Positions 9,000 through 17,678 of a stretch of DNA of 64,000 bases are shown here, piece after piece. Below the pieces are notes generated by a model. It did not search any database, was not told the origin of the DNA, and saw nothing but the letters and a program-made list of their open reading frames with translations. The DNA comes from Mesorhizobium shangrilense (GTDB lineage: Bacteria > Pseudomonadota > Alphaproteobacteria > Rhizobiales > Rhizobiaceae): positions 4,752,669-4,816,668 of the forward strand of contig NZ_JAQGPN010000001.1 in assembly GCF_028826155.1 (NCBI RefSeq), given 5' to 3'. The position numbers were made by a program, and so were the translations under genes. Positions within the stretch are counted from its first letter, which is position 1; each line of letters starts with the position of its first letter.

Positions 9000-9737
9000 A
9001 TGGGGGGCAGGAAGCGCGTCGTGCGCGGGCCGTACCGGGTCCTCGACCCCGAACAGATCATCAGGACGGCGCGGCTCCTCGACCAGCGCGTGGCCGACCG
9101 GTTTCCCGATTCGGGATTGCGCAAGGTGTCCTCCGAACTGGTGACGCTCGCATGCGACCTTGCGAGGGAAGCCAAGGTGCTGGAAGCGCCGATCTGGTGG
9201 CTGCGGCTGCTGATCGGCGCCGGCATCGTCGCCGGTGGGGCGATCTTCCTGTTCGTGGGAACCTTCGTCCCGCTGAGCCGCCTCTCGACCGGGGCCTTCG
9301 ATTCCGTCCAGGGGCTGGAGTCGACGATCAACACGATGCTCCTGGCGACGCTCGGGCTGCTGGCGCTGGTCCGCTCCGAAGAACACATCAAGCGCCGGCA
9401 GGTATTCCGGTCCTTGCACGGGCTGCGCTCGCTGATCCACGTGGTCGACATGCACCAGTTGACCAAGGATCCTATGGTCCTGTCGCCCGAGTTCAAGGCC
9501 GCAACCCACTCGCCGCCGCGCATCACCGATCCCGCAGAACTGGCGCGCTATCTCGATTATTGCTCGGAGATGCTATCGATCACCGGCAAGATCGCGGCGC
9601 TGTTCGCACAGTCGGTCAACGATGCGGTGGTGGTCGAGGCCGTCAACGACATCGAGGAACTTGGCTCCAACCTGTCGCGCAAGATCTGGCAAAAGATCAC
9701 CATGATCGACCAGCGAAGCCTGGCGAAGGCGGGTTAA
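9000..9737 (+). CDS. Conserved hypothetical membrane protein with helical cytoplasmic C-terminus
   Basis: I do not recognise a named family. The 245-residue protein begins with a basic soluble segment (about 1-65), has two hydrophobic helices (about 68-92 and 108-128, IGAGIVAGGAIFLFVGTFV and TINTMLLATLGLLALV) and a long, charged, mainly helical C-terminal part from about 130. The two-helix hairpin would place both ends in the cytoplasm. It follows the second DUF805 gene by 8 bp and precedes dapE, so it may belong to the same operon. No catalytic motif is visible. Confidence 0.7.
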   Translation: MGGRKRVVRGPYRVLDPEQIIRTARLLDQRVADRFPDSGLRKVSSELVTLACDLAREAKVLEAPIWWLRLLIGAGIVAGGAIFLFVGTFVPLSRLSTGAFDSVQGLESTINTMLLATLGLLALVRSEEHIKRRQVFRSLHGLRSLIHVVDMHQLTKDPMVLSPEFKAATHSPPRITDPAELARYLDYCSEMLSITGKIAALFAQSVNDAVVVEAVNDIEELGSNLSRKIWQKITMIDQRSLAKAG

Positions 9738-9799
9738 CAATCAGGCGACCAAGGGAAGGCACGCCGCCGTGACACCGCCATCCGATTCAACTATGCGTG

Positions 9800-10999
9800 A
9801 TGGCCATGAGCCCGAAAATATCCATAGACCCTGTCGACAACCTTGCCGTCCTGATCCGCTGCCCGTCAGTGACGCCGGCCGAGGGCGGAGCGCTTTGCGC
9901 GCTTGAGAAGATGCTGGCGCCGCTGGGCTTTTCGGTCGAGCGGCCGGTCTTCCGCGAAGACGGCACGCCGGACGTCGAGAACCTTTACGCGCGACTGTCC
10001 GGCAACGGCCCGCATCTCATGTTCGCCGGGCACACGGATGTCGTGCCGGTGGGCGACGAGGCCGCGTGGACGCACCCGCCCTTCGCCGCGGCCGTGGCCA
10101 ACGGCATGATGTACGGCCGCGGGGCGGTCGACATGAAGGGCGGCATCGCCTGCTTCGTGGCAGCTGTGGCGCGCTATGTGCAGACCCACGGCAACCCCAG
10201 GGGATCAATCTCCCTAGTGATCACCGGCGACGAGGAGGGGCCATCGATCAACGGCACTGGAAAGCTGCTCGAATGGGCGGCTGCGCAAGGCGAGAGCTGG
10301 GACGCCTCGATCGTCGGAGAACCTACCAACCCGGAGGCGCTCGGCGACATGCTCAAGATCGGGCGGCGCGGCTCCATCTCCGGCCTCATCACCGTGCAGG
10401 GTAAGCAGGGCCACGCCGCCTATCCGCATCTGGCGGACAACCCGGTGCGGGGACTGATGGCGCTGCTCGACGCGCTGCTTGCGACGCCATTCGACGAAGG
10501 CACCGCGGATTTCCAGCCGACCAATCTGGAAGTGACCAGCGTCGACGTCGGCAATCCGGCGACGAACGTGATCCCCGCAAAGGCGACGGCCGCCTTCAAC
10601 GTCCGCTTCAACGACACCTGGACGGCAGAAACGCTGCAGGCCGAGATCCACAACCGCATGGACCGCGCCGCCGCGCGCAGCAAGTACCGCAAGGGACGCA
10701 AGGAGCCGGTTTCCTTCGAGCTTGCATGGAAGGACCGGCCGAGCCAGGTTTTCCTGACCCGCGACGACCGGCTGGTCGGGCTCTTGTCGCAGTCCATCCA
10801 GGCGGTGACAGGGCGCACGCCGCAACTCTCCACCTCTGGCGGGACGTCGGACGCCCGCTACATCAAGGATTACTGTCCTGTCGTGGAGTTCGGGCTCGTC
10901 GGCCAGACCATGCACATGGTGGACGAACGCGTCGCCGTCGACGACCTCGAAACGCTGACGAACATCTATCTGCGCTTCCTGGAAGACTGGTTCGCGTGA
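9800..10999 (+). CDS. dapE: Succinyl-diaminopimelate desuccinylase
   Basis: Zn-dependent M20 peptidase-fold enzyme that hydrolyses N-succinyl-LL-DAP to LL-DAP and succinate. Motifs in order: [11 protein letters not shown] (first metal His/Asp), [11 protein letters not shown] (bridging Asp), [14 protein letters not shown] (Glu-Glu pair), a GRRGSISG entry to the lid domain, [17 protein letters not shown] in the dimerisation domain, and [33 protein letters not shown] with the C-terminal metal His. Close starts GTG 9797, ATG 9800 and ATG 9806 are all possible and I cannot decide between them. It acts in the same pathway as dapD. Confidence 0.95.
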   Translation: MAMSPKISIDPVDNLAVLIRCPSVTPAEGGALCALEKMLAPLGFSVERPVFREDGTPDVENLYARLSGNGPHLMFAGHTDVVPVGDEAAWTHPPFAAAVANGMMYGRGAVDMKGGIACFVAAVARYVQTHGNPRGSISLVITGDEEGPSINGTGKLLEWAAAQGESWDASIVGEPTNPEALGDMLKIGRRGSISGLITVQGKQGHAAYPHLADNPVRGLMALLDALLATPFDEGTADFQPTNLEVTSVDVGNPATNVIPAKATAAFNVRFNDTWTAETLQAEIHNRMDRAAARSKYRKGRKEPVSFELAWKDRPSQVFLTRDDRLVGLLSQSIQAVTGRTPQLSTSGGTSDARYIKDYCPVVEFGLVGQTMHMVDERVAVDDLETLTNIYLRFLEDWFA

Positions 11000-11006
11000 C
11001 CTGCCC

Positions 11007-11612
11007 ATGCCCGATGCCGCCGAGATACGACGAAACCTGACAGGCGCCTGGCAGCTGATGATGGGCAGGCCGGACGGCATGCGGCTGCTCGACACCTCGA
11101 TCGAAGGTTTCTGGGACTCGTTTTTTGCGATCGCGTTCGCCGCGCCGGCGCTGGCCGTGGGCTGGATCGCGGGCGCCAACGATTTCCAGCAGATGGTGGT
11201 GGGCGGATCGCGGGTCTCGACCATCGTGCGGCTCGCCTTCATCGACCTTGCCGTCTGGATCCTGCCGCTCGTCGCGCTGGCGCTGGTGGTCAAGCGCGCC
11301 GGCATTGCAGACCGTTTCGTCCCTTATGTCGTATCCGCGAACTGGGCTTCCGTGCTGCTCGTCTGGATGATGCTGCCCCCGAGCCTGCTGCGGCTGGTCG
11401 CCCCGGAGGCGGGCGATCTTGCATCGACGCTGGCGGTGCTGCTCTTCATGGTCTCGCTGGTGCTGAGCTGGAGGCAAACGAACGCCGCGCTGAACAAGGG
11501 GCCAGCTGTGGCGACGGCGCTGTTCGTCGGCATGTTCCTCTGTGCGCTCGCCGTGCTGGTCGTGCTGCAGGCGGCGTTCGGACTTCACGTGCCGGAGCAG
11601 ATGCCGGGGTAG
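11007..11612 (+). CDS. Hypothetical multi-pass membrane protein
   Basis: A 201-residue protein with about five hydrophobic helices (around 38-56, 75-95, 108-122, 137-155 and 170-192) and short loops; no catalytic or transporter signature is recognised. It begins 7 bp after dapE, suggesting co-transcription. Its last 28 bases overlap the 3' end of the convergent truA gene, so the two mRNAs are complementary there. Codon use looks like its neighbours. Function unknown. Confidence 0.7.
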   Translation: MPDAAEIRRNLTGAWQLMMGRPDGMRLLDTSIEGFWDSFFAIAFAAPALAVGWIAGANDFQQMVVGGSRVSTIVRLAFIDLAVWILPLVALALVVKRAGIADRFVPYVVSANWASVLLVWMMLPPSLLRLVAPEAGDLASTLAVLLFMVSLVLSWRQTNAALNKGPAVATALFVGMFLCALAVLVVLQAAFGLHVPEQMPG

Positions 11613-12349
11613 TCGACCCCGACCAGATAGAGCCCGTCCGGCGGCGCGACCTGCCCGCAAGCCGTGCGGTCCTTGGCCTCAAGGGCCGCCCTCAGATCGG
11701 CGGCCGACCAGTTGCCCTCCCCCACCTGCTTCAGACTGCCCACCATCGAGCGCACCTGGTTGTGCAGGAAGGAGCGGGCGGACGTCCGGACCTCGATGAC
11801 GTCGCCGGAACGCGTGACATCGAGCCGGTCGAGCGTGCGCATCGGGCTGTTGGCCTGGCAATGGGCCGAGCGGAAGGTGGTGAAATCGTGCCGTCCGAGC
11901 AGCCCCTGCGCCGCGGCATGCATGGCCTCGGCGTCGAGTTTGCGAGGCACGCGCCAGGCGCGATGGAGTTCCAAGGCAAGCGGGGCGCGCCGGTTGACGA
12001 TGCGGTAGAGGTAGTGCCTCGCCGTCGCCGAGAAGCGCGCGTCGAAGGAGTTGTCGACCGCCGCCGCCGAGAGGATCCCGACCCTCTCGCCCGCGCGCGC
12101 CAGATGGGCGTTCAGCGCATTGGCGACGGTGTCGGCCGGCCACGCCTTCTCGAAATCCAGATGCGCCACCTGCGCCGTGGCATGGACGCCGGCATCGGTG
12201 CGGCCTGCTCCACGGAGGGTCAGAGTCTCGCCGGAGAATTGCTGCGCCGCCTGCTCGATCGCCGCCTGCACCGAGTGGTGGCCTGCCTGGCGCTGCCAGC
12301 CGGCATAGGCGCTGCCGTCATACTCGATGTCGAGGCGGTAGCGCGGCAT
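11585..12349 (-). CDS. truA: tRNA pseudouridine(38-40) synthase
   Basis: Converts uridines 38, 39 and 40 of tRNA anticodon arms to pseudouridine. The 254-residue length is standard. It begins [21 protein letters not shown], carries the catalytic [19 protein letters not shown] segment (about residues 46-64, with the nucleophilic Asp), and later [10 protein letters not shown] and [17 protein letters not shown], all family hallmarks. It lies downstream of the GNAT gene and fmt in a minus-strand group with def. Convergent overlap of 28 bp with the hypothetical membrane protein gene is seen at its 3' end. Confidence 0.96.
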   Translation of the reverse strand: MPRYRLDIEYDGSAYAGWQRQAGHHSVQAAIEQAAQQFSGETLTLRGAGRTDAGVHATAQVAHLDFEKAWPADTVANALNAHLARAGERVGILSAAAVDNSFDARFSATARHYLYRIVNRRAPLALELHRAWRVPRKLDAEAMHAAAQGLLGRHDFTTFRSAHCQANSPMRTLDRLDVTRSGDVIEVRTSARSFLHNQVRSMVGSLKQVGEGNWSAADLRAALEAKDRTACGQVAPPDGLYLVGVDYPGICSGT

Positions 12350-12352
12350 CGC

Positions 12353-12853
12353 TCAGAGCGCTCCGAAGGGCTCAGGATAGACCAGCCGGCCAGTCGACGG
12401 CGCATCGCTCCAGGCCAGCGCCTGCAGCGCCTCGCATTGATAGTCGCTGTCGAAGCCCGCGGCGCGCGCATGCGCATAGCCGAAGCGGCCGTAATAGGCG
12501 GGCTCGCCGAGCACGACCGAGAGGCGTTCCCTGGGCTCGATGCGTGCATGCGCTTCCGCGATCAGCAGTCCGCCAACGCCCCGCCTTTGATGTGCGGGCG
12601 CGACCGCAAGCGGGGCCAGGGCCACGGCCGCGACGTCTTCCCGGTCGTCGGAACGGACAAGCAGGCGCGAAAAGACCACATGGCCGACCACTTCATCGCC
12701 GTGCAAGGCCACCAGTTCGAGCACGAGATCCCCCGATGCCCGCAGCGCCTCCACCAGGTCGGCTTCGGCGGGGCCGCCAAAGGCGGCCAGTTCGACCGCG
12801 CGTATGGCGACGAAATCCTCGGGAGTGGCCGGTCTGACCGTGTAGCCGCTCAT
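12353..12853 (-). CDS. GNAT family N-acetyltransferase (YhbS-like)
   Basis: A 166-residue acetyl-CoA-dependent acyltransferase. The acetyl-CoA-binding motif A is [23 protein letters not shown] (about residues 75-97, with the Q/R-x-x-G-x-G core), followed by [21 protein letters not shown], a segment characteristic of YhbS-type GNAT proteins. ATG at 12853 overlaps the fmt stop codon as ATGA, so it is translationally coupled to fmt; truA follows after 3 bp. The longer frame to 13075 is fmt antisense-frame noise. Its substrate is unknown. Confidence 0.85.
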   Translation of the reverse strand: MSGYTVRPATPEDFVAIRAVELAAFGGPAEADLVEALRASGDLVLELVALHGDEVVGHVVFSRLLVRSDDREDVAAVALAPLAVAPAHQRRGVGGLLIAEAHARIEPRERLSVVLGEPAYYGRFGYAHARAAGFDSDYQCEALQALAWSDAPSTGRLVYPEPFGAL

Positions 12854-13785
12854 GCGAACACCGTACCGGACGTCAGTTTGGCGCCACGGAGGAAGTCGTT
12901 CGCCGAAACTGGCTTGCCGCCCGCGCGCTGGAGCTCGACCAGGCGCACGGCGCCCGCCCCGCAGGCAACGTTTAGACGGTCGTCGAGCAATACTCCGGGA
13001 GCACCCTCGCCCTCCCCCATCGTGGAGCGAAGGATCTTCAGGCGTTCGCTCTTGCCGCCGATCTCCACCTCGCACCAGGCGCCGGGAAACGGCGAAAGGC
13101 CGCGTATGTGGTTGTGCACGTCGGCAGCCGGCCGCGCCCAGTCGATCCGTGTTTCAGACTTGTCGATCTTGCTGGCGTAGACGACGCCGTCCTGCGGCTG
13201 AGGGATGAGATCGAGTTTCCCTTCCTCCAGACGGGCCAGCGCCGCGACCATGAGACCGGCGCCGGCCTGCATCAGCACGTCATGCAGCTCGCCGGCCGTC
13301 ATGTCGGGGCCGATCGACACCCGCTCGGTCATCGCGATCGGTCCGGTGTCCAGACCCGCATCCATCTTCATGACCATCATGCCGGTTTGCACGTCGCCCG
13401 CCATGATGGCGCGCTGGATGGGTGCTGCGCCTCGCCAGCGCGGCAGCAGCGAGGCGTGCCCGTTGTAACAGCCAAGGCGCGCTCCCTTCAGGATGGGAAG
13501 GGGCAACAGCAGGCCGTAGGCGACGACCACTGCGACATCCGCCTGCAGCGCGCGAAACGCCTGCTGCTCGCCTTCGCCCTTGAGGGACTTCGGCGCGCGG
13601 ACTTCGACGCCGAGCCGCTCGGCCTCGCGCTGCACGGGCGACGATGTCAGCTCCAGTCCGCGCCGACCGGCCGGGCGGGGCGGCTGCGTATAGACGGCGG
13701 CGACGTCATGACCGGCCTCCGCGATGGCCCGCAGGGTCGGAACGGAAAAGTCCGGCGTTCCCATGAAGATGACGCGAAGCGGCAT
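12850..13785 (-). CDS. fmt: Methionyl-tRNA formyltransferase
   Basis: Formylates Met-tRNAfMet using 10-formyl-THF, for translation initiation. The 311-residue protein starts [21 protein letters not shown] and contains the catalytic [23 protein letters not shown] region (Asn, His and Asp residues) and the [10 protein letters not shown] segment, then the C-terminal tRNA-binding domain. Def, its functional partner, is 0.8 kb upstream on the same strand, but a toxin-antitoxin pair lies between. Overlaps the GNAT gene by 4 bp. Confidence 0.96.
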   Translation of the reverse strand: MPLRVIFMGTPDFSVPTLRAIAEAGHDVAAVYTQPPRPAGRRGLELTSSPVQREAERLGVEVRAPKSLKGEGEQQAFRALQADVAVVVAYGLLLPLPILKGARLGCYNGHASLLPRWRGAAPIQRAIMAGDVQTGMMVMKMDAGLDTGPIAMTERVSIGPDMTAGELHDVLMQAGAGLMVAALARLEEGKLDLIPQPQDGVVYASKIDKSETRIDWARPAADVHNHIRGLSPFPGAWCEVEIGGKSERLKILRSTMGEGEGAPGVLLDDRLNVACGAGAVRLVELQRAGGKPVSANDFLRGAKLTSGTVFA

Positions 13786-13837
13786 GCGGTCTCCGCCGGC
13801 AAATGGCCGGATTGGATTGATCTAAACGCCGACGGCG

Positions 13838-14260
13838 TCAGGCCCCTGCTTCAAACGGATTTACCAGCTTGAGGTCAAGACCCACGAAGTCGCGGACATT
13901 GCGTGTGGCGAGGGTGGCGCCGTGGACGAGGCAGATCGCAGCGATCATGGCGTCCTGGACGCTGATCGGACGTCCTAAGCTCTCTCGCAACGCCCTCACC
14001 ACGCCTGCACGCTCAAACGTACGAGTGTCCATTTCAAGCGTCCTGCCCACAAAGGCGTTGCGCAGCATCGACAATGTCGTCCGATACCTGATCGAGCCGC
14101 TTCGCAGAAAGTGTCGCTCCGCGCCGTAAGCCTGCTCCATCAAAACGGGGTCGCACACAAACGTCTCTCTCATGTCGATCGACGCGATCCAGTTCAGGAC
14201 CGGTCCGGCGGGACGTGGCCTTTGAAGTTCCGAAACGATGTTCGTGTCGAGCACGATCAT
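13838..14260 (-). CDS. PIN-domain toxin, VapC/FitB type
   Basis: A 140-residue PIN-domain ribonuclease, the toxin of a type II pair. It begins MIVLDTNIVSEL, with the first acidic metal ligand Asp5 and Glu11; the second cluster is in LGRPISVQDAMIAAICLVHGATLATRNVRDF, with Asp residues expected to bind Mg2+. The start matches FitB/StbB-like proteins. Its ATG overlaps the antitoxin stop as ATGA. The pair lies between def and fmt, genes usually adjacent in this group of bacteria. Target RNA is unknown; PIN toxins of this type cut tRNA or rRNA. Confidence 0.9.
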   Translation of the reverse strand: MIVLDTNIVSELQRPRPAGPVLNWIASIDMRETFVCDPVLMEQAYGAERHFLRSGSIRYRTTLSMLRNAFVGRTLEMDTRTFERAGVVRALRESLGRPISVQDAMIAAICLVHGATLATRNVRDFVGLDLKLVNPFEAGA

Positions 14261-14547
14261 TCCGGATCAGGAACGGGCCGTCCGAAGTCGCGCTTCCCCT
14301 CAGCCTCGACTTCCTCCATGATCCTCGCGAATTCCTCAGCTTCCGGATCGTCTGGCGCGGTATGAAGAATCGGCCGCAGGACATCCCACGCCGAAACGAA
14401 CGGCTTTTCATCCGCCGCATCCGCCGACAGCGACTTGCGGAGAAGATCGATCGACTTCGCCGACAAGCTCAGCCCGTCGCGCCGCGCCGCGGCTTCGATC
14501 TGCCGCTTCAGCGCTTCAGGCACATTCCTGATCAGCATGTCGCCCAT
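14257..14547 (-). CDS. FitA-like ribbon-helix-helix antitoxin
   Basis: A 96-residue antitoxin. The N-terminal segment MLIRNVPEALKRQIEAAARRD is a ribbon-helix-helix DNA-binding start like FitA/StbC, and the acidic C-terminal part (EEFARIMEEVEAEG) should wrap the toxin. ATG at 14547 is chosen because a GGAGG Shine-Dalgarno lies 5 nt before it; a TTG at 14559 would overlap that site. Two tandem TGATATCA-type palindromes immediately upstream are the likely operator for autorepression by the toxin-antitoxin complex. Confidence 0.88.
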   Translation of the reverse strand: MGDMLIRNVPEALKRQIEAAARRDGLSLSAKSIDLLRKSLSADAADEKPFVSAWDVLRPILHTAPDDPEAEEFARIMEEVEAEGKRDFGRPVPDPE

Positions 14548-14559
14548 CGGAACCTCCAA

Positions 14560-14577
14560 TTGATATCAATGATATCA
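14560..14577 (-). promoter_or_regulatory. Tandem palindromic operator of the FitAB-type pair
   Basis: TTGATATCAA at 14560-14569 is a perfect 10-bp palindrome, followed directly by TGATATCA at 14570-14577, a perfect 8-bp palindrome with the same core. They sit 3 bp upstream of the antitoxin Shine-Dalgarno. Ribbon-helix-helix antitoxins bind such tandem short palindromes cooperatively. Function is inferred from position and symmetry. Confidence 0.65.
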
Positions 14578-14609
14578 AACGAAGCGACCGGGCGCAAACA
14601 CGTGAAAAC

Positions 14610-15140
14610 TTATCCGACCATCCGCTCGGGGACGCGGTCGCGCGCCAGCTTCTTGAACTTCCGCACGACCATGTCGCGCTTGAGCTTGGAAATGTAGTCG
14701 ATGAAGAGAACGCCGTTCAGATGGTCGATCTCATGCTGCAGACAGGTGGCGAGCAAGCCGTCGGCCATCACCTCCTGCTGCTTCCCGAGCTGATCGATAA
14801 ATCGCACGCGCACGCCGGCAGGACGCTCGACCTCGGCGTAGTAGTCGGGGATCGACAGGCATCCCTCCTCGTAGACGGAGCGGTCATCGGACTGCTCGAC
14901 AATCTCCGGATTGATGAAGACCTGCGGCGCCTTGGCCTCGTCGTCCTTGGACACGTCGATGACCAGCATGCGCAGCGGCTCGCCGATCTGGATTGCGGCA
15001 AGCCCGATGCCCGGCGCATCGTACATGGTCTCAAGCATGTCCTCGGAAAGCTTTCGCACCGCGTCGTCCACTGTCGCGACGGGTTGCGAGACCTGACGGA
15101 GGATCGGATCGGGAAGGATGATGAGAGGCCGGATCGACAT
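14610..15140 (-). CDS. def: Peptide deformylase
   Basis: Metalloenzyme removing the N-formyl group from nascent proteins. The 176-residue protein has all three signatures: [11 protein letters not shown] (motif 1), EGCLSIP with the metal Cys (motif 2), and QHEIDHLNG with the HExxH metal His pair and catalytic Glu (motif 3). It begins [21 protein letters not shown]. It is divergent from rmuC. Fmt is downstream on the same strand beyond the inserted toxin-antitoxin pair. Confidence 0.97.
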   Translation of the reverse strand: MSIRPLIILPDPILRQVSQPVATVDDAVRKLSEDMLETMYDAPGIGLAAIQIGEPLRMLVIDVSKDDEAKAPQVFINPEIVEQSDDRSVYEEGCLSIPDYYAEVERPAGVRVRFIDQLGKQQEVMADGLLATCLQHEIDHLNGVLFIDYISKLKRDMVVRKFKKLARDRVPERMVG

Positions 15141-15243
15141 GTCGCCTCACCTAGGCGTTCGCCGGCAAGGCGTCAACAGGGCGGACAGCCGAATGTTCAC
15201 GTTTTGATCTGTTCGCGGCTGACGAATCTGCTATGCTCGCCCC

Positions 15244-16473
15244 ATGGATGGAGTGAGCGCAGTTCTGTCGGAACCGTTAATTCGCCTCGGCGCGTCCGCG
15301 ATCAGCCTCGGTCAGGCGGCGGCTGCCGCGCTTGCGCTTCTCCTGGCCCTGCTCGTCATTTTCGCCGTGGCGCTGTGGCGCTCCTCCGGGGCGCGGGTGG
15401 CGGCGGCCGGGGAAGCGGCGCAGCGCGCCCGCGAGGCGGATGTGCGCATGGCGGGCATCCTCCAGGCGCAGTCGGAACTTCAGGGCAGGCTCGGCGCCAT
15501 CGCCGAGGTGTTCGGCGCGCGGCAGGCCGAACTCAACCAATCGATCGGCCAGCGCCTCGACGCCATGACCGGACGCATCGGCCAGACGATGACCGAACAG
15601 ACCAGGTCGACGCATGAGAGCCTGACCAGGCTGCAGGAGCGGCTGGCCGTCATCGACAAGGCGCAGGGCAACATCCAGTCGCTGGCGGGCCAGGTCGTCG
15701 AACTGCAGGCAATCCTCTCCAACAAGCAGACGCGCGGCGCGTTCGGCCAATCGCGCATGGAGGCGATCGTCGCCGACGGGTTGCCGAGCGGCGCCTTCGA
15801 ATTCCAGGCGACCCTGTCGAACGGCAACCGGCCGGACTGCCTGATCCGGATGCCCAACGGCGCGCCCGGGCTCGTTGTGGATGCTAAGTTCCCGCTCGAG
15901 GCATGGAACGCCATCCGCGCCGCCGATGGAGCAGAGAGCCAGAGATACGCTTCGCAGGCGTTCCGCAGGGACATCGAGGTCCACATCCGGGACATCTCCG
16001 ACAAATACCTGGTCGCAGGCGAGACGCAGGACACGGCCTTCATGTTCGTGCCATCGGAATCCGTCTTCGCCGAGATCCACGAGAACTTCGAGGCGATCGT
16101 GCAGAAGGCGCACCGTTCGCGCGTGGTCATCGTATCGCCGTCGCTGCTGATGCTGTCGATACAGGTCGTGCAGGCGATCCTCAAGGATGCGCGCATGCGA
16201 GAACAGGCGCATGTCATCCAGGGCGAGGTCATCCGCCTGCTGGAGGACGTGTCGCGTCTCGACGATCGGGTGCGAAAGCTGCAGGGGCATTTCTCGATGA
16301 CACAGAAGGACATCGAGCTGATCCTGACGTCGACGGAAAAGGTGACGAAGCGCAGCCGCAAGATCGAGGCGCTGGAGTTCGGCGAGGTCGCGGACGGATC
16401 CGCGGAGGACGCTCAAGTGAGCGCGGAGAGCCGAACCGGCAACCTGCGGCTGCGGGTCGTCGACGACGCGTAG
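15244..16473 (+). CDS. rmuC: DNA recombination protein RmuC homologue
   Basis: A 409-residue member of the RmuC family, implicated in limiting inversions at short inverted repeats and possibly carrying a nuclease-like fold. An N-terminal membrane helix (about residues 17-42, AAAAALALLLALLVIFAVALW) is followed by a coiled-coil region (about 55-160) and the conserved core LVVDAKFPLEAW...FVPSESVFAEI...VVIVSPSLLMLSIQVVQAIL. The VDAKFPL segment is the family signature and aligns with a PD-(D/E)xK-type motif. Divergent from def by about 100 bp. Confidence 0.92.
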   Translation: MDGVSAVLSEPLIRLGASAISLGQAAAAALALLLALLVIFAVALWRSSGARVAAAGEAAQRAREADVRMAGILQAQSELQGRLGAIAEVFGARQAELNQSIGQRLDAMTGRIGQTMTEQTRSTHESLTRLQERLAVIDKAQGNIQSLAGQVVELQAILSNKQTRGAFGQSRMEAIVADGLPSGAFEFQATLSNGNRPDCLIRMPNGAPGLVVDAKFPLEAWNAIRAADGAESQRYASQAFRRDIEVHIRDISDKYLVAGETQDTAFMFVPSESVFAEIHENFEAIVQKAHRSRVVIVSPSLLMLSIQVVQAILKDARMREQAHVIQGEVIRLLEDVSRLDDRVRKLQGHFSMTQKDIELILTSTEKVTKRSRKIEALEFGEVADGSAEDAQVSAESRTGNLRLRVVDDA

Positions 16474-16569
16474 GCGGCGGCGGACAAGCATGCCGCTCCA
16501 CGCCAGATGTCACTTGCCCTTGCAAACGAGTCTTGCTTCACTCATGCCAGCTCAGTTGAGGAGGCGATC

Positions 16570-16695
16570 ATGGCCAAGGGCGCGATGAAACCAGGCAAGG
16601 AAGCACGCAAACCCAAAAAGGACGCCAAGAAGCCGGCGACAACGCCTGCAGCCAAGGCTCCTCCGGTGCAGGCGACCCGCTCAAAGGAGAAGTAG
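16570..16695 (+). CDS. Small Lys/Ala/Pro-rich basic protein
   Basis: A 41-residue protein, MAKGAMKPGKEARKPKKDAK at the N-terminus, with about a third Lys/Arg and many Ala and Pro. A strong GAGGAGG Shine-Dalgarno sits just before ATG 16570, so it is probably translated; a longer frame from 16507 lacks such support. Composition resembles histone-H1-like tails and disordered nucleic-acid-binding peptides. Similar small basic proteins occur in rhizobia, but I know of no assigned function. Confidence 0.62.
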   Translation: MAKGAMKPGKEARKPKKDAKKPATTPAAKAPPVQATRSKEK

Positions 16696-16783
16696 CCGCG
16701 ACGAAGGGCACGTGCAGGCGGGCCCGATCAGGCATGACCGGGCAGGGGTTGCGTTGCCATTGGTCCCGTCCTAGGTGAGGCGT

Positions 16784-16832
16784 GCAGGGACGACCCTGCT
16801 TTTTCCATTCATCCGGCCGGGACGACCCGCCT
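16784..16832 (+). promoter_or_regulatory. Guanidine-II (mini-ykkC) riboswitch
   Basis: Two small hairpins with identical ACGA loops in a GGGACGACCC context: the first is GCAGGG-ACGA-CCCTGC at 16784-16799 (6-bp perfect stem), the second CGGG-ACGA-CCCG at 16818-16829, separated by an 18-nt pyrimidine/AU-rich linker. This pair of ACGR-loop stems is the defining structure of the guanidine-II class, in which guanidinium-bound loops dock and free the Shine-Dalgarno. The GGAG ribosome site of sugE is at 16837-16840, right after the second stem. A possible promoter (TTGCGT 16749, TAGGTG 16772, 17-bp spacer) would start transcription at the first stem. Confidence 0.92.
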
Positions 16833-16846
16833 TCACGGAGCGTTCC

Positions 16847-17161
16847 ATGGCGTGGACCTACCTCTTCTTCGCAGGTCTTTTCGAGATCGGTTGGGCAATC
16901 GGCCTGAAGTATACCGAAGGCTTCAGCAAGCCGATTCCAACTGTTCTCACCGTACTGTCGATGATCGTGAGCCTGTGGCTACTCGGCATCGCGCTGAAGA
17001 CCCTGCCAGTCGGCACGGCTTATGCGGTGTGGACCGGCATCGGCACGGTCGGCACGGCGCTGCTGGGCATTTGGCTGCTCGGCGACCCCGCAACGGTGCT
17101 AAGGCTTGCCTGCATAGGTCTGATCGTTTGCGGCATCCTCGGCCTGAAGCTGGTGGCGTAG
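16847..17161 (+). CDS. sugE: Guanidinium exporter (Gdx/SugE, SMR family)
   Basis: A 104-residue small multidrug resistance protein with four transmembrane helices, exporting guanidinium in exchange for protons. It begins MAWTYLFFAGLFEIGWAIGLKYTEGFS, with the conserved membrane Glu (about residue 13) in the G-L-F-E-I-G-W context typical of the SugE/Gdx subtype, and contains the GTAYAVWTGIGTVGTALLGI signature. The upstream frame to 16775 is riboswitch sequence, so ATG 16847 is used. The guanidine-II riboswitch directly in front supports guanidinium rather than quaternary ammonium compounds as the physiological substrate. Confidence 0.95.
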   Translation: MAWTYLFFAGLFEIGWAIGLKYTEGFSKPIPTVLTVLSMIVSLWLLGIALKTLPVGTAYAVWTGIGTVGTALLGIWLLGDPATVLRLACIGLIVCGILGLKLVA

Positions 17162-17193
17162 CCCCGACTGCAGGCGCAAGCCCTACAACGGCG

Positions 17194-17230
17194 AAAACCG
17201 CGCGAGATCGTCGATCCCGCGCGGTTCTTG
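17194..17230. terminator. Bidirectional hairpin between sugE and DUF6481 gene
   Basis: AACCGCGCG at 17196-17204 pairs with CGCGCGGTT at 17218-17226, with an additional inner GATC/GATC pairing. Flanks are GAAA on the left and CTTG on the right, so the U-tract is weak in both directions. It lies between two converging stop codons. Confidence 0.6.
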
Positions 17231-17252
17231 ATTCAGCTTTGCAAGAGGCGAT

Positions 17253-17678
17253 TTAAGCCTTGAAGCCCGGAGGCAGTCGACCGCCGCGGGCCTTGCGCGC
17301 GGCGTAGCGCGCGTCGCGCTTCGCCTTCTGGGCAGCTTCCAGCGCGAACTGCGCGGAGAGGCGCTCGGTCTCCTCAGCCTCGCGGATGCGCGCAAGCTCT
17401 GCGGCTTCCGCTTCCGCCTTCAGACGGGCCTCTTCCTCTGCCTGGCGGCGCGCCTCGGCTTCCGCAGCCTCGCGGGCGAGACGCTCCTGCTTGAGGCGGG
17501 CCTTCTCGGCCTCACGGATAGCGCGCGCCTCCAGGATGGCCTTGCGCTCGGCCTGGCGAGCGATCACCGCCGGGTCGTCGGCCGCGGGACGCGCCTTGAA
17601 CTTATCCAGCAATGCCCGCTTCGCTTCGTTCGCCGAGCCGCGCCGCTCGGCGAAGTCCTTTTCCCTGTAAATTGCCAA
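17253..17678 (-). CDS. DUF6481 family coiled-coil protein
   Basis: A 141-residue, highly charged, almost wholly helical protein rich in Ala, Glu, Arg and Lys. The N-terminal block (AKRALLDKFKARPAADDPAV) and the following ARQAERKAI stretch match the DUF6481 family common in alphaproteobacteria; the middle (about 40-115) is a single long coiled coil, and the C-terminus KARGGRLPPGFKA is basic. No enzyme motif. It stands alone, convergent with sugE. Function unknown. Confidence 0.78.
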   Translation of the reverse strand: MAIYREKDFAERRGSANEAKRALLDKFKARPAADDPAVIARQAERKAILEARAIREAEKARLKQERLAREAAEAEARRQAEEEARLKAEAEAAELARIREAEETERLSAQFALEAAQKAKRDARYAARKARGGRLPPGFKA

